In this document: one piece after another, positions 1 through 13,668 of the stretch
How the letters are laid out: the number at the start of each line of letters is the position of its first letter
Position numbering within the stretch: the stretch's first letter is position 1
Assembly (NCBI GenBank): GCA_030685235.1
Contig: MU839218.1
Location: 1 to 64,000, forward strand
Length of the DNA stretch: 64,000 nucleotides
Direction: 5' to 3'
Source: Copromyces sp. CBS 386.78
Lineage: Eukaryota; Ascomycota; Sordariomycetes; Sordariales; Sordariaceae
Translations under genes and position numbers: made by a program
The notes under the pieces: model-generated
What the model was told of the DNA's origin: nothing
Seen by the model: the letters and a program-made list of their open reading frames with translations, nothing else
Database searches by the model: none

Positions 1-93
1 AAAATTTTGGGGTGCATTAGCGCGCGGGAAGGGTGTAAGTGGGTGGGGCTACGGTGCCGGAAGACATTCATTACGGTGCGAAAAGACATTCTC
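1..93. mobile_element. Right end of a small inverted-repeat (MULE-type MITE) element
   Basis: Read on the minus strand from base 93 inward, the sequence begins GAGAATGTCTTTTCGCACCG and then repeats a similar module (TGTCTTCCGGCACCGT) 22 bp further in. This is the same layout as the ends of the complete elements at 13669-14086 and 14410-14848. The bases outside it (94-101, atatttaa) would be the target duplication, but the left end lies outside the window, so this cannot be tested. The stretch is richer in GC and in CA/TG than the RIP-mutated DNA to its right. Confidence 0.6.
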
Positions 94-3000
94 ATATTTA
101 ATATAAAGTAGAGGAAGAAATTTTAAAATTAATATTGAAAAGGATTCGGAGAAGTTAAAAGTAGTAGTTATTCCTTAATAAGTAAAGAGGAGGATTAAAA
201 AGGTATTAGTAAGGGAATTTAAGAAAGCTATAAGGAAATCCGTAGGGAAAGCGAAATAAATATTAACGTTTTTCCGTATACAAATTAATATTATATATAA
301 GAAGGTTAGTTAAAAAGTTAATTTAATTAATAACGCGGGATTTAATAGGTTAAAGCCGGTAGGAAATTTTAATTAGAAGGAAAATAAATAAGCCTAAATA
401 TAAGAGCGGATTACTAATATTCTAGAGAATTTCGGTATAGAGTAGGATAATTATATTATTCTCCGGTTTATAAAATTAATTAAAAGGTCGAAGTTAACCG
501 AAGAATATTTTTAAATTATAATTAAAACGGTCTAAAATACTTTAAACGAAAGCGAAATTAAATTATTTATTTATATCCTCTATAATAGGGAATATACTCT
601 TATTTAGGACTTTATAAAGTATAGAAAATTCGATTCCAATATAATTCCCCTTTAGTAAATCCGTATTATTCTATATTTAGCTTAATAGATTAAAGCTATC
701 CCTATTTTTAAGGTTCTCTATAACTAAATTTATAATTTATTTAAAAAAAAGATAAAAAAGGGAATCCTCGAAGAAAGCTACGCTACCTACCAAAATAATT
801 AATTTTTCGTTATTAAAAAGGATAGAAATATATATTTAATTAATAACGTTTAGAAAATTAACTAGGTTACTTTAAAAAATATAAATCTACTTCCGGATTA
901 CGAAGAATTTAGCAAAGGTTTTAGAAATTATAAAATAATTTTTCTATTCGATCTCTTTTCTAATTATAATTAAATCCCTTTCGAAGAGATTAGTAGGGAT
1001 ATTATTATTTTTTCTATACTTTTTGGCCACTTTAAAATAACGATTTTGCTTTAAAGAAGTATTAATTCTATTACCTAATTTATAAGAGTAATAATTAGAA
1101 TACTTTACAACCTAATTCCTAATATTTATTAACCCTACTTTAATAATATTTATATTAAAAGCTCCTAGATAGATTACAATAGGGAAGAGATTAATATAAA
1201 AGGAATTAAAAAATACGTTTTAAAATATTTAATTAATATTAATAAAGTTTTACTTAATATAGAATTAGCCGGAAGAATTATTATAATTGCCAAATCTAAT
1301 TAATATTAGAACGAAATTATATTCGTAAAATACTTTTATAATCCCGACGGGAGATCCCTAAATAAAAATAAAATTATAAAAATTAATAAATAAATTTACT
1401 ACGAATATTAACCGGATAGGAAGGGTAAAGAAATTAAATAGGTTAGAGCCTTTATTAGAATTATCGGATATTATAGGATTTAGATTAAGAATTTTAATAT
1501 TATTATAATCCCCTTTTATACATTAATAAAGAAAAGAGTCGAATAGATTTAAATTGAGAATAAATAATTTATAATAGAATATTTTTAGTATTTTATAACT
1601 ACTACCCTAATTCTAATAACCTTCGTTTACGACGACCCGAAGTATAATATAATTTACCTTATAATTAATACTTCGATCGAAGGATAGGGAGTAATATTAA
1701 AGTAGATCGGCCCCGATAATAAAAAATATCCTTATAGGTTCAAAAACGGGATCTAATCGGAAGTTAAAAAACGATATAATATTATTAAGAAAGGATTTTA
1801 AAGTCTCCTCTATATTTTTAAACGTTTACAAAAATACTTATTCGGCATTTGCTTTATTATTAAAATAAATATTATAATTTTTATATATTAATTTAATAAT
1901 ATTATTAGTAACGTCCCTAGTACTTTATTAATAAAATAGATTATTTAAATTAAAATTTTCGATTTTAAAATTAAATATATTTTTAGAAATAAGAATATAA
2001 TTGCCGATAATCTATTTCGTAAACCTCTAAGGCCTTTTAATCTTTATAAAAAAGAATACGAAATAAATATTAACGATTTTATAAACGCGTAAATTTATTT
2101 TATCTTTATTATTTATACTAATACCCTAAAGCTTATTTTTAAAGGAAATTAGTTAGACCTTTCTTATAAAATCTCTATTTATTTAATAACGTATAAAATT
2201 TCTAACCGTTTGAAAAGATTTACTTTTAAACGTTAATTCTATAATAATATTATAAAATACTTTATTTCTAAAGGAGTTCTCTAATTACAACCGACGAATC
2301 CTTTGCAATTTCTACGGAAATTAATTAATAGTTTTACAAAGCGTAAACAAATTATATTTTACTATTATAATAAAATAGGTTACTAAAGAAGGGAAGGAAT
2401 ATATTATTATATTACTAAATATTACTATTAGAAAGGTATATATACTAACATTAAGGAATTAATCCGCTCTTACCTAATTTATTAGAAATATAATCCTAAA
2501 AAGTTCGAAAATAGATATTAATAAATATTTCCTAATATTTAATTTATAGGAAGATAAATTCTTAATATTTAATTTATACCCGGTATAAATAGAAAGAGAA
2601 TACTTTTATTGGAAATTAGAAATGATTTTACTAGTTACGTAGAAATTACTATTTTGTTTAATATTAAAGTAGAAAATATTTAGAGGTTTCTTAAATTAGT
2701 CTTTTTCCGTTAGGGATTTCTTATTTCTATTTTAATAGACGGTAATTTAAAATTTATAAGAATATTTAAAAAAGTAATTAATTTACTAGGAATCCTAAAG
2801 TACGTTATTACCCCCTATAATTCGAGGACGAATAGATTAAACGAATAAGGATATTCGATTATCGCCGCCTCCTTAATTAAAATAATTAACGGGAATAATA
2901 TTAATTAAAAGATATATTTATTTTATATTCTTTTTACCAACTATATAATAATAAGAGGTAATTACGGATATATTCCCTTTTAACTTATTTATAATTATAA

Positions 3001-3760
3001 CCTAATTACCCCTATTAAATTTAATCTACTTTCTTAAAGAGTAGTAAATTAGGAAAATAATAATAAACGTATAATAAGAGAGGAATTAATCTCTATTATA
3101 GCCGCTATATATATAGATATTAAATATTATTTTACTTAAATAGCCGAGAAAATTATAATAGTAAAAGAGAAGGCTGCTAATTATTATAATAAATATAATT
3201 AACGAAGGATAAGACTTCTAAATAATTAAATTAAAAAGGGAGATTTAATATTAATTTATAATAATATTCGATATATTAATATAAATTCTAATAGGAAGTT
3301 AATTTACTAGTAGAGAGGTTTGTACTATATCCGCCGAATTTTGGGTAATATTTATTACGTTAGGACCTTTAATAGTATAAAGATTAATAAGCTAATTAGC
3401 TTTTAAAGGATTAAAAAGTTTATTATAAAGGATAGTATAATATTAATAGTAAACGAACCCGAAATTTTATTAAATTAGATTAATTTAGAAGAAGGATAAG
3501 GAAATTTTAAATAATTTAATAATAGAATAATATAAGAGGAAATAGGATAGCGAGATTTAAATACCGTCCTAAACGAAGAAAGGATAATATTTGAATTACG
3601 ACGGGTAATAAAATTTCGTATTAAGGTATAAAAAGTAAAAGTGGTAAGATAAAATCAACGTTTAGAAATCCTTTTATTAAATATTAAGCTATTAGGTAAT
3701 TAGGAAAAAGTAGACCCCGAAAAAGAGGAGGAAGAATTTTAGTAGAGGAGATCTATACCC
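94..3760 (+). mobile_element. RIP-mutated Ty3/gypsy retrotransposon relic (gag-pol, + strand)
   Basis: No open frame survives, but reading through TAG/TAA stops recovers a Ty3/gypsy pol in the normal order. Reverse transcriptase lies at about 890-1350, with a 'NYNQIPFEEISRDI'-like block and a degenerate YxDD box. RNase H lies at about 1600-2040, with 'NTSIEGQGVILKQIG', 'KKRYNIIKKGF' and 'ADNLFRKPL', all recognisable gypsy RNase H motifs. Integrase core lies at about 2560-2930. The first ~800 bp probably derive from gag. Stops fall mainly where CAG, CAA or TGG would be expected, as RIP produces. No LTR could be delimited; the right limit is set where pol-like sequence stops. Confidence 0.8.
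888..2950 (+). pseudogene. Ty3/gypsy pol remnant: RT, RNase H, integrase core
   Basis: This is the part of the element where protein similarity is plain. In one main frame, with stops ignored, RT is followed by RNase H ('PKYNIIYLIINTSIEGQG' near 1640) and then by an integrase core with 'RILLLEIRNDFTSYVEITIL' near 2600 and 'VINLLGILKYVITPYNSRT' near 2780. The integrase resembles the class of fungal gypsy elements whose core reads like 'TAYNPEANGKSERGH'. It is non-functional because of dozens of nonsense codons and mutated catalytic positions. Confidence 0.75.
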
Positions 3761-6700
3761 CGACCGAGATTTTCGATCCGATATTTTTCTATTCTTTTTT
3801 ATTTTTTTTATTCTATTTTCTACTTTTTTCCTCCCTAATTCCCTCCCCATCCCTACGTATTAAAAATATATTTTTTTATTTCTTCCCCCCTATTATTTTA
3901 ATTTGAATTTATATCTTTTTATTTATTTTTTTTATTTTTTTTATTTAAAAGTTCGAATAAAGGGAAGTCCCCGCTAATTCTATAATATAAATAATTCCGA
4001 CTTATTTCTAGCTTTAATATATTAAAAGCCTTTAGGGAATTATAAATTTAAATAGGAATAGGTTTAAAATATATAATTGAAAAATTAGCATATTATTTAA
4101 ATGTAATTATTATTTTTGGTTTGAAGAATAATTTATTTTATAAAATTCTAGAAAGGAGGAGATTTATTTGGGCTACCCTTTTAAGGGAAGATTTTCCTAA
4201 GGGAAACTTATTTTTTTGTTAACTATTTCTACCGTTTAGAAACCGCTTCTAAAATTATTTTATTTATATTATTAGTACTTTAGTTTAGCGGATATTTCTT
4301 TATACTTTTTAATTAAGTATAATATAAATTTCGCTACTTACGAAGGTAATCTAAGTTATTAGAATTAGGGATTATTATTAAAGGTTACTTAAAGCTATTA
4401 GGAAAGTTATTTAACTTTTAGGCTCGGGAAAATTATTTAAATATTAGAAGATCTTGCTTTCTTAATTGAATAATTTATTACTAATTATCTTACTAGGAGG
4501 TCTTAAACTAAGGGAAGAGAAATACCCGATTTCCTACTGCTTTTTCTAAAGAAGACGATATTACTATTACTTTTATTTTCGCTATTAGCCTTTTAAATAT
4601 AGTATAATAAAGTATTGACGTTTAGCGAAGGAAATAATACAATTTATTTCTTTAATTTTCTATACTATTTGAAACTATTAGATCTAAGGCCGTTTAATTG
4701 AGTATAAATTATTAGGGACCGACTTTTAATTTTTGCCTTTTTCGAAAAGAAAGACGACGAAACTACGTAAGACCGCTTTCGACTATTCCGTTACCAATGA
4801 TTTATATGCGTAGAATTAAGCGTTGGACTGATAAAATATTGGTAAGGCTATTTAAACGAATAATACCCTCTAGTAGTTAATTCGCCGTAAATTATTTCCT
4901 AGTATTTCGATAATTCCGGTTAGGCGTTTAAAAGGAAATTTCTACCCCTAGAGCGTAGTACCCGCGAAGGATAATAATTTTGCTCCCGCTTTTTAAATAC
5001 GTTTGTATTTTATTGCCTACTATTCTTATTATTTTTACTTTTATCTATTTTTTCTATTCTTTTTACTGTTTCTATTATTAAAGTTTTTATTTTTATTCGA
5101 AAGTAGTATTCTAGGCTTTAGCCGCTTTTAAAGGGAAGATATATTATAAGATAAGGAGTATTATTATTATGTAGAGATTTATATTAAGGGAAATATATTA
5201 AAGAATATATTATATAATATTATTTTCTATTTACTAAATTACTACTACTTTTTTTTATTCCCCCCCGAAAAATACTAATAGAATTACCCCGCCCCGAAAT
5301 TTTTTCGTAAGATCTCCTCCTCCCTAAAGACAATTAATAACCCAAATTAAATATTACGAAAAGAATAAAGACGCTTCCGAATTAATTGATCATTTTTATC
5401 TTTATTAAGAATAATTTTTTCTTTAATTAGTATAAGTGAATAAAGTAGTTTTATATTCTTAAATTTATCGTTAATTTTAATACCCCTAATATTTAAGCCC
5501 TTCCCCTTTAACCCTAAAACTTCCGTTTTATATTAAATATATTTAAATTATTATATAGGATCCTAAAGAATAGAATTAAAATAATAAAACTATTAAGAAG
5601 GAACGAAACCTTCGATCGATATTAAAGAACCTCCGCTCCTATTTTTAGATAAAAGATTATATTCTCTATTATAGAGATTCTTATAATATTAGTTGAAAGT
5701 TTTAAAGGTTTTAAAGAATTCTTAAGAAGTAATATAATCGATAGCCTTTTTAATATACTAATAGTAATTAATATAAATCCCCCCCTTAATATTCCGACCT
5801 ATAGAAATATACCCGATAAAAGGAGTTTATATAGGAAGAGTCTCCTATTGCTATTTATTAATATAAATTGACGTAAAGGTCTTTTAAAAATAAGTAACGT
5901 AGTAAATATAAGTAATTCGGTTCTTAAAAGAAAGATATAATTAGTAAAGGAAGTAGAGATTAGCACCCGATTTGGTTATTTACTCTTATTTAAACGCATA
6001 AATTATTAATATTAAAATATACTCTTTCTTAAAGTTTAATAAAGAATTATAGTACCCTTAAGGCTAGCCCCCCTTTTTTTTAATAAAAATCGGGTTATAA
6101 GATTTCTTTTCGCCGAAAATACTTTCTACCGCCTTTAAAATAATTCCCTAATATTCAATAAATATATTAAAATTCTTAATAAATTACGAAAGGAGAACGA
6201 TATCTTTAAGTAATTTCTATTATAAGTAGAGTAAATTTATAATTTATAATATACAAAGGGTATAGATCTTTATATATTTCGCGAAAGTAAAATAGGTTGC
6301 AACGTATAAAATATTTAAAAAATTATTTATAAGGATAAATAAGCGATAATTAAAATTAATATAAACCTTAGAAAAGATTTACTATTTACTATTAAGACGT
6401 TTATTCGTGTAGCGAATTTAATCTATTGTCCTTAGAAGAAACTAGGGAATAGGAATCGAGTTTCTAAATATAATTAAGCGGTTATAAATATTTATCTATA
6501 ATTCTTTAATATTTTAATAAGGTTATAGAATTATATTAAAAGTAGAAAGAGGCGGGAGATTAGCGTAGATCGTAGCCTAAATAAGGTTAATTATAAAAGG
6601 CAAAAAAAAATTGAAAATAAAGATATAATATTAATATAAGAAAGAATTTAAATAAAATGATAATAGTAATATAAATTGTAAGAGAAATTAAGAAAAAGGT

Positions 6701-7580
6701 AGGAATTAAGGATTTTTTATATTTAATTAATACGCGCTAATTAAAAAGAGATTAAGGATTAGTTTAATTACGTACTTAAGGATTTTAATAATTAGTTAGG
6801 GTAATAAAGGAAGAAAGGGTATTAAAATAGAAGGAGCGGCTTACGGTTTATATTATTATTATAGTTAAAAAGGAGATTTAGACCTCCGAATAAAGGAAGA
6901 AAAAGAGAAGGAATTCCTCCTACGAAATATTATTTATAGTTATTACCTAGTAAAAGGATATTACTAAGTAAATAACTAGGTATAAAATTCCCCCGTTTTA
7001 ATTATTTAATTTCCTTCTAATTACAAAAGGGACAATAAAGCGGAAAGAAAAAAATACTAGACGAAAAATCACTACCTTATATTTTCCCTAGAAAAGTTCA
7101 ATAATTTAGAGTTTGAGTAGGTATTAATTTAAACTAGTAAATAAGATTAAAAGTATTCCTTTATTAATTTTACGCTAGGAAATACTTCGATAATCGGTTC
7201 TAACTTTAGAATTTTATTTAAATACCCTCCTTTTTGAACCTCTTTAGGAAGATTTCTTTTTTTAGCCCCTTTATCTTATTTAAGGACGAAATATAGTACG
7301 TAATAGTTACTTGGAAAGGAAAATGCCTATACGGGAGATTATAGCCCCTAAAGAAAGGAGGAAATTAAATTTTAAAGTTTACTAATTATTTATAAGAGTA
7401 TAGCCTTCCTTTACCAGATTTCTTCTTCTAAATTTCTACTTTTAATAACCTATTTATACTAAATCCCTAAATACTTTTTCTACCCCTCCTAATTTAATTA
7501 TTAAAGATTTTTTTTCTTATTAATAAACCTATTATAATACCTTCCTTACCCACCGTCTCTTTATTTACTACCCCTATCCT
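3761..7580. other. AT-rich RIP debris, no identifiable element
   Basis: About 3.8 kb of sequence has the same CpA/TpG depletion and dense stops in all frames. Pyrimidine-rich runs at 3785-3950 and purine-rich blocks occur, but I could not match any translated stretch to a known transposon protein. The minus strand at about 5.6-6.4 kb stays coding-like over short distances, without a recognisable domain. No intact gene is present. Confidence 0.6.
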
Positions 7581-7589
7581 AAAGGGTCT

Positions 7590-9560
7590 TTTATTCTTAT
7601 AGACTTCGTATTATAGTCTTCCTAAGAATATTTATTACGCTATTTATAAAGCCTTTATATACTAGAATTAGGAGATTTAGAACTAATTAGCTTAATAGCC
7701 TAAATTTGGAGAAGTCTACCCCTCTTACGTAGAAAATCAATTATTTAAAGAATATTATTCAAATATTAATTAGAAATTCGTCTACGTTCTTAAAAATAGT
7801 GAAGTTAATACGAGAAATTCTCTTATTTTTAGCATTACTATACTACTATAGGATAAAGTATTCTATTAGTATATAATTAGTAGAAATCCGCCCGAAGCCT
7901 TTCGTAATTATAGTACGAAGGAAGATACCCCCTTAATAAGTTAGGAGTCTACTATAATAGGGCTCGTCAATTTATAATATACGTATAATATAGAGAACTA
8001 GATTAAAGGTATATTAATTATTGCGGCCCTATTTTAATTCTTAAAGGATTTTAGGGATATAATTTATATCCCGCTAAAAATATAGCCAATTACCGTTAGA
8101 AATTAATTACCGACTTCTTTTATATAATTACGTTAGAATTTCCGAAGGATAAAGTAATAATATATCCCTATTATTTATAAATTTTATTTTAGCCTAGCAA
8201 TTTTCGATTAAAGAGAATTCGAATAGTATTATTATAATAATATTTATAATAAAAGCCGAAAAGAGATTATAAAGAATACCTACTTCCGGTATATAGTAAA
8301 TAATTATATATATATAAATAAGGAGGGAAATTGCCTATTAGAAATCCTAAAATAAATATAGTAAATTAATAAATCTTTTCCGCTATAGCGCTATTAATAG
8401 ACTTATAGTCTTTAAATATTTAAAACTGCCTATATCTTCTTTATTAAAATTAGTCGTAAGGGGATTAAAATTAACTACTCTATACGCCCTAATAAATATC
8501 TTCGTTTATAGGAGGAGGGCAATTATTAGAAAGTATATAACTAGATTAAAGATAAAAAATAGGTCGAGAAAATAATAGTCCGATAATAAATAAAAATTAT
8601 TTATAATATTCTATAAATTAAATAGTAAAAAGGAAATCGTATAATACCGGATATAAAGTAGTAATTCTATTATTATATTCAAAATTATTACTTCTTTAAA
8701 TTTAAAAACGAACCGAAATACTAAAATAAATTAAAATACTTTAATAACTATATAATAATAACTAGTAAAACGATTCGCTTCGAAGAAATAAAGGACTTAA
8801 AAGCTTTTTATAATTTCCCCAATTAGATCGAAATATAATAGAGGCCCGTATAACGATAATTAATTAAAAGAAGGCTATTTTATAATTTATAAGAGATTTT
8901 TACCTAAAGTTTATTAAATATATAAATTTCCTACCTATATTAAAATATACTTTAACCTATTTAATTCCCAAATATAATTAATCCCCCCACTACTTTTTAA
9001 ATAAAGAAAAATAGGGTAAACTACGAATAAGTACTAAGAAAAAATATTTAATTTATTATAATTAAAAAGATATTCGCTAATTATTTTATATTCTTAATAA
9101 AAATAAAAGCGGATAAAAATTTCTACGTAGTAAATTAGATTAAAAAGGAGAAATATAAATTAAAATATAAATACTCTCCTTCCTTCGATATTATATAACG
9201 TTTAAATATCTTTACGCCTAAATAATTTAGTTTTAAAATTTTAAAAATAATTATATATTAGTATTTAAGTGAAATTGAAACAATTTAAGCCTAGGAATAT
9301 ATAGCGGCGAGGACCCGAGAGTATAAAGCGCGGCTAGAAGAGAAGAAAAGATTAGCCGAATAGAAGTATAAAAGAGGAGATCGGTAGAAACGAAAGGAAG
9401 TTAATATTAAATCCGCTACTTTTATAATAAATTTATAGCGTTTATCCTATTTTTTTCTTTTAATAAATCTATAGAGAGGATTTATTATAAATTTAAAAGG
9501 AAGTTTAATTTAGGGAATTTTTTTACGTTTTTTCTTTAACTAAAGATTACAAGGTTATTA
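7590..9560 (+). pseudogene. Unidentified RIP-mutated coding relic with a basic C-terminal helix
   Basis: Reading the plus strand through TAG/TAA stops gives protein-like stretches. Around 7870-8000 it reads 'KSARSLSQLQYEGRYPLNKL'-like. At 9301-9400 there is a strongly charged segment ('AARTREYKARLEEKKRLAE', then a Lys/Arg-rich tail), as in the basic coiled-coil C-termini of some transposon-encoded proteins. I do not recognise the family and assign no function. Codon-like structure extends for nearly 2 kb, which argues for an old coding region rather than random AT-rich DNA. Confidence 0.35.
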
Positions 9561-10450
9561 AGGGAGTAGGGTAGTTTATTATAAGTAAGAGCAAATCAAT
9601 TACTTAATTAAATACTATTAGTTATAAATTTAAGCCTTAAAGATAAAAGGAATAAGAATTTCCTTCGAAATTTAGGAAGAGAAATAAGCAATTTAAATTA
9701 AATAATACTCCTTCTTAGAAGAATATATTCGAATTCTAATCCTAAATTCGTTTTCCCGTATTAAGTTTATTCTTCCTTTATTTCGTAATCCCCTCTTGAA
9801 AAGATTAACGTTTAAATTTACTCCCTTAACCTTTCTCAAAAATCCGTTAGAATATAATATTTTAATATTAGCTCTAATCTCCTCTAAGTAGTTGACGGTT
9901 AATATATGAGGATTTCTTCCTTTTTATTTTACGGATAGGATTTATTTTACGGTAGATCTGCTCTCCTCTTTAAGGTGTTAATTCTTATAATCTTTATATC
10001 AATTGAATTAGTTTTTCTATAGTAGGGAGCTGGTCTCTCTTCCTGTGTAGTGTTTTCCACTCCAGATTATTATCTAAATATTAGTACGGCGCGTACTTAT
10101 TAATATATATCTCCCGTTAAATTTAATATATAATTCGTATAGTATATCCCGCTTAATTAATATTAAAACGGCGGCGGTACTTATAATACCCTATACTTTC
10201 GCGCTTACGCAATATATAATAAGAGTCCGCAATAGAACTATTAATAGTGCTTTAGCGGGAGAGTCGGAAGTCTACTCTTTAAGTCCTTCGTCCCTAAATT
10301 AGGGAGAATCGGAGGTCCGCTCTTCAAATCCCTCGTCTTTAAACTAGGGAGCCCTAATAAATTAGTCTTTAATTTCCTTATATTAAGTTGCCTCCTTACG
10401 GAAATAACCTTTAAGGACGTGAGGAAGAAAGGAAGGGAGTTTAAAATTAT
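9561..10450. other. RIP-mutated sequence with a 45-bp tandem duplication
   Basis: No coding relic was recognised. Two imperfect 45-bp copies lie in tandem at about 10257-10301 and 10302-10346; each starts GGGAGARTCGGARGTC and ends in a CCCTAAATTA-like sequence. The second copy contains TTCAAATCCC, which recalls a tRNA T-loop, but no tRNA fold is present. A short stretch near 10027-10070 still has CA/TG dinucleotides and may be younger DNA. Confidence 0.4.
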
Positions 10451-10459
10451 TTTAGGGAA

Positions 10460-12620
10460 GCGTTTTTTTATAGGCGTAGGCGGCTATAATGAAAACGGGG
10501 TTAGAGAAGGTTCGGGGTACTTCTATTTAATTATTAGGGAGCTCTATTAATAAATAGCGGTCCTTATAACCCAAATAGTTAAAACGTATACCGCTTTTCT
10601 TATAATCGATATATAATTTATAGAATTTTATCCAAAGGAACCCTAGAATAATCGGGTACTTACTAGAAAGGTTGTAAATTAAAAAGGTAATAACCTCTTT
10701 ATAGTAATTTATCTATAACCTTTTTATTATTCCTTTACTAATTATACCTTTAACGTTTCTATCTATAAATATAAATTTCTTAGGATAAAGAAGGCGGAAA
10801 TAGGGAAAATTATACTTTATAAAAAAAAAATAATCAATAAACGTAAATGCGGAATATTTATTATTAATAAGGGAAATACAATAGTCTTTACGTATACTAG
10901 TAATTACGTACGTAAATAATAAAATTGAATTTGGAGTAATACTATTTAGCGATTAAATTCGTACTTCTTCTAAATTCGTTAAAAGATCCTATTATTTTTA
11001 TAATATAATTACCCAATTTAGTTTTTACGTATAATTAAGCGTAAAAGCTAAATATTTTCCAATTTATTATAATATTTACTACCTACGGCCGGTTTAATTG
11101 CGGGGGTTATAATTGTATTAGCGGTTCTTACCGAATAGACCTCTGTAGGTTCCTGCCCGGTACCGCTATTACTACATTTACCCCTACCCTTTTTCTTTTT
11201 ACCGGCCAATTTACCGTTAGCGCGAAATTTACTATTCTATTTAATAGATCCGAGGCAATTGTAGGCGATATAATTTTATTAACTATAATAGTAATAAAGG
11301 CCCTTCTCCCTTTATTCCTTAAAAATTTCGGGGTCGAATATAATAGAAAGATTTATAAAATTAAAATCTATTTAATTTCTTTTCTAACTTACGAGTTTAT
11401 TAACTATAATAGGAAGAACCGTTATAGCGTTTTTAGAAGAGGAATTTAAATCCTTAAAAGTACCCGCGACTATTTTATTATAATAGTTAGCGTCCTCCAA
11501 TTTCCGGTTAACCTTCCTTACGAGCCTCAATTATATAATATAATTATCGTCTTTAAAGAAATCCTAAGAAATTAAAATACTTCGAAGCTATTTATTAAAT
11601 TTATTACGAAGGTAATAAATTTTTATCGCGTTATTAAACTTATATTTATCTATAAATTTAGTAAATTCGATTTTAAAACGCGGGAAAAAAATACTACTTT
11701 AATAAAAATCGATAAAGCGTCTATTAGTATTTAGCTTAATATTAATATTATTATATTAATTTATAAAGTATATAAAGAAAATTTCGCCCGTTGCTTATAG
11801 CCACTTTCTAAATTCTTTAAAGAATTTTATAAATTTCTTTAGGCTATCGTTTAATACCGAACGTAAATTTAATTTTAATTAGAATATTATACGTACGATT
11901 TTAACCCGTTCTATAAAGAAATAGAGGGGGTCGAATTCTTACGTAATTTTAATTTAATTCCGTTATAATTAGAAAGTATTATAGTATTTAATATTATTTT
12001 TATCCTCTTTAATAAAAATCGGAGGGTTTTTAATAATACGTTTAAGGGGCTGGGAAACGGCTATTATAACTTCTTTAAGGGCGTTAGAAATTTCTAATAT
12101 ATTAAAAGGGGCCGTAATAGATATAATTATAATCCGCTATTATAAAACCGTAATTATATATTGTACTACGTTTCGTTATTCTATTATAATATTATAATTT
12201 ATAATAACCGTCGTAAACGCCCTTCCTAATAATTCGATAATAAATTTGAAGGTTAATTATTGGGCGATAATTCTAACGAAAACTTCGTAGTTTCGAAAGA
12301 TTAAATATAGCCGAATATTTTCCGTAAGGCCGTTTACTAAATCCCGGATATTACGAATAATATTAACGAATTGAAGAAAGGCTATCCGATAAATTTTAAT
12401 ATCGGGAATTAAATCCTCGGTAAGAACGTCGAAGAGCTCCCTAAAGTCGAATAAATTAAGGGAATTATTTATTAATAAGCTAATTCCTTATTCCGTTTTT
12501 TAAGGGCTTAGAGCGACGTAATCTAATAGCGAAATATTATTACTACTATTATTATTATCGTTAGAATAATAATCGTAATTATTATTATTTTCCGCGAAGA
12601 AGTTAATTTATAATATAAGG
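10460..12620 (-). pseudogene. RIP-mutated LTR-retrotransposon gag relic
   Basis: On the minus strand, stop-ridden but coding-like sequence runs from about 12620 to 10460. It includes a segment reading 'KIYRIAFLQFVNIIRNIRDL' near 12400. Its composition and order resemble the gag region of the complete minus-strand element further right (about 25750-23350), including a glycine/proline/threonine-rich linker near 11100-11200. It probably comes from a related element whose pol half is missing here. Confidence 0.5.
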
Positions 12621-12884
12621 GGGACTACCGCAATATAAAGGCGTAATTAAAGGGGACTATTACGATATAAAGGTATAATTATAATAATTAGACTACCGCT
12701 TTTGGGGTCTAATTCTAACGAATCTACGGTTTAACGAGGCGATTCTATATACCGGGGTCCGCGATTCCTATAAAGCAATCCCGGTATAGTTCTAAACTAC
12801 GTAACTTCTCGCCGCGCAACTCTAAGGGTCGAAAAAAAATGTATATATAAACGCGATAATTTAAAAGTATAATTAACTATTATA

Positions 12885-13184
12885 GTACAAAGGTATAAAG
12901 TAAGTAAGAATATACGTAATTATATAAAAGAATAAGAAGAAAGGTTTAAGGGTACGATCCTAAATTAGTCTTTATAGAGGCCAATTTAGGAGATCAACTC
13001 TATAGCAATCTTATAAATACTATAGAACTAGTACGACCTATATAGCAATAGCGATAATAAGGCTATCGTAGCCTTCTATAAAGGCCGTAATAGCCTCATA
13101 CTATACTCGGAGCCATAGCCTGATCCCTGGCTCCGATAACTGCCAACCGCATGCTTCTAAACCATCACAAGGCTAACCCTATAA
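12885..13184 (-). repeat. Probable diverged LTR of the 10.4-13.2 kb relic
   Basis: The right end (ctaaccctataata, ending at about 13184) matches the right end of the well-defined LTR at 15567-15800. An internal tract (atacgtaattata followed by purine-rich sequence) also parallels that LTR. The left boundary is approximate and no second copy was found to the left, so the assignment rests on similarity to a related LTR only. Confidence 0.4.
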
Positions 13185-13668
13185 TAGTTATTTACAAATT
13201 AAGGAAATTCTATATCGTCCTAGACGCTTTATTAAAAAATTTTCGAACTAATAATTTACTAAATTCGATTATAAAAGGCGGATTCGAACGTTTCTTAAAC
13301 GATTATAACAAACAATAGGCTATATACTAAGTATTTTATTAGGACGGCGTACCCGACCCTGAAATTATATTTAATCTGGAATAGGAGCTAATAATAATAA
13401 TAACTTTAATTTAAATAGACCTAATTTTCCGAAGGAAAATAATCGATAGCTATAATACGGATCCGTTATAGAAGCGATTAAATTAGACTTTAAGCGTAAA
13501 CTTATCCCTAGGCCGTAATATTGTAGTATTACCGTTCAAATAACGGGATAGCTTATTATAGAAAACCGGCGACGGAGAAAGGCGATTCTATATACTTAAA
13601 ATCTATTACCCTAATATATTCGAAATTATCTATAGCTAAAAATACTTAAGTTTTAGCCGTTTAATATT

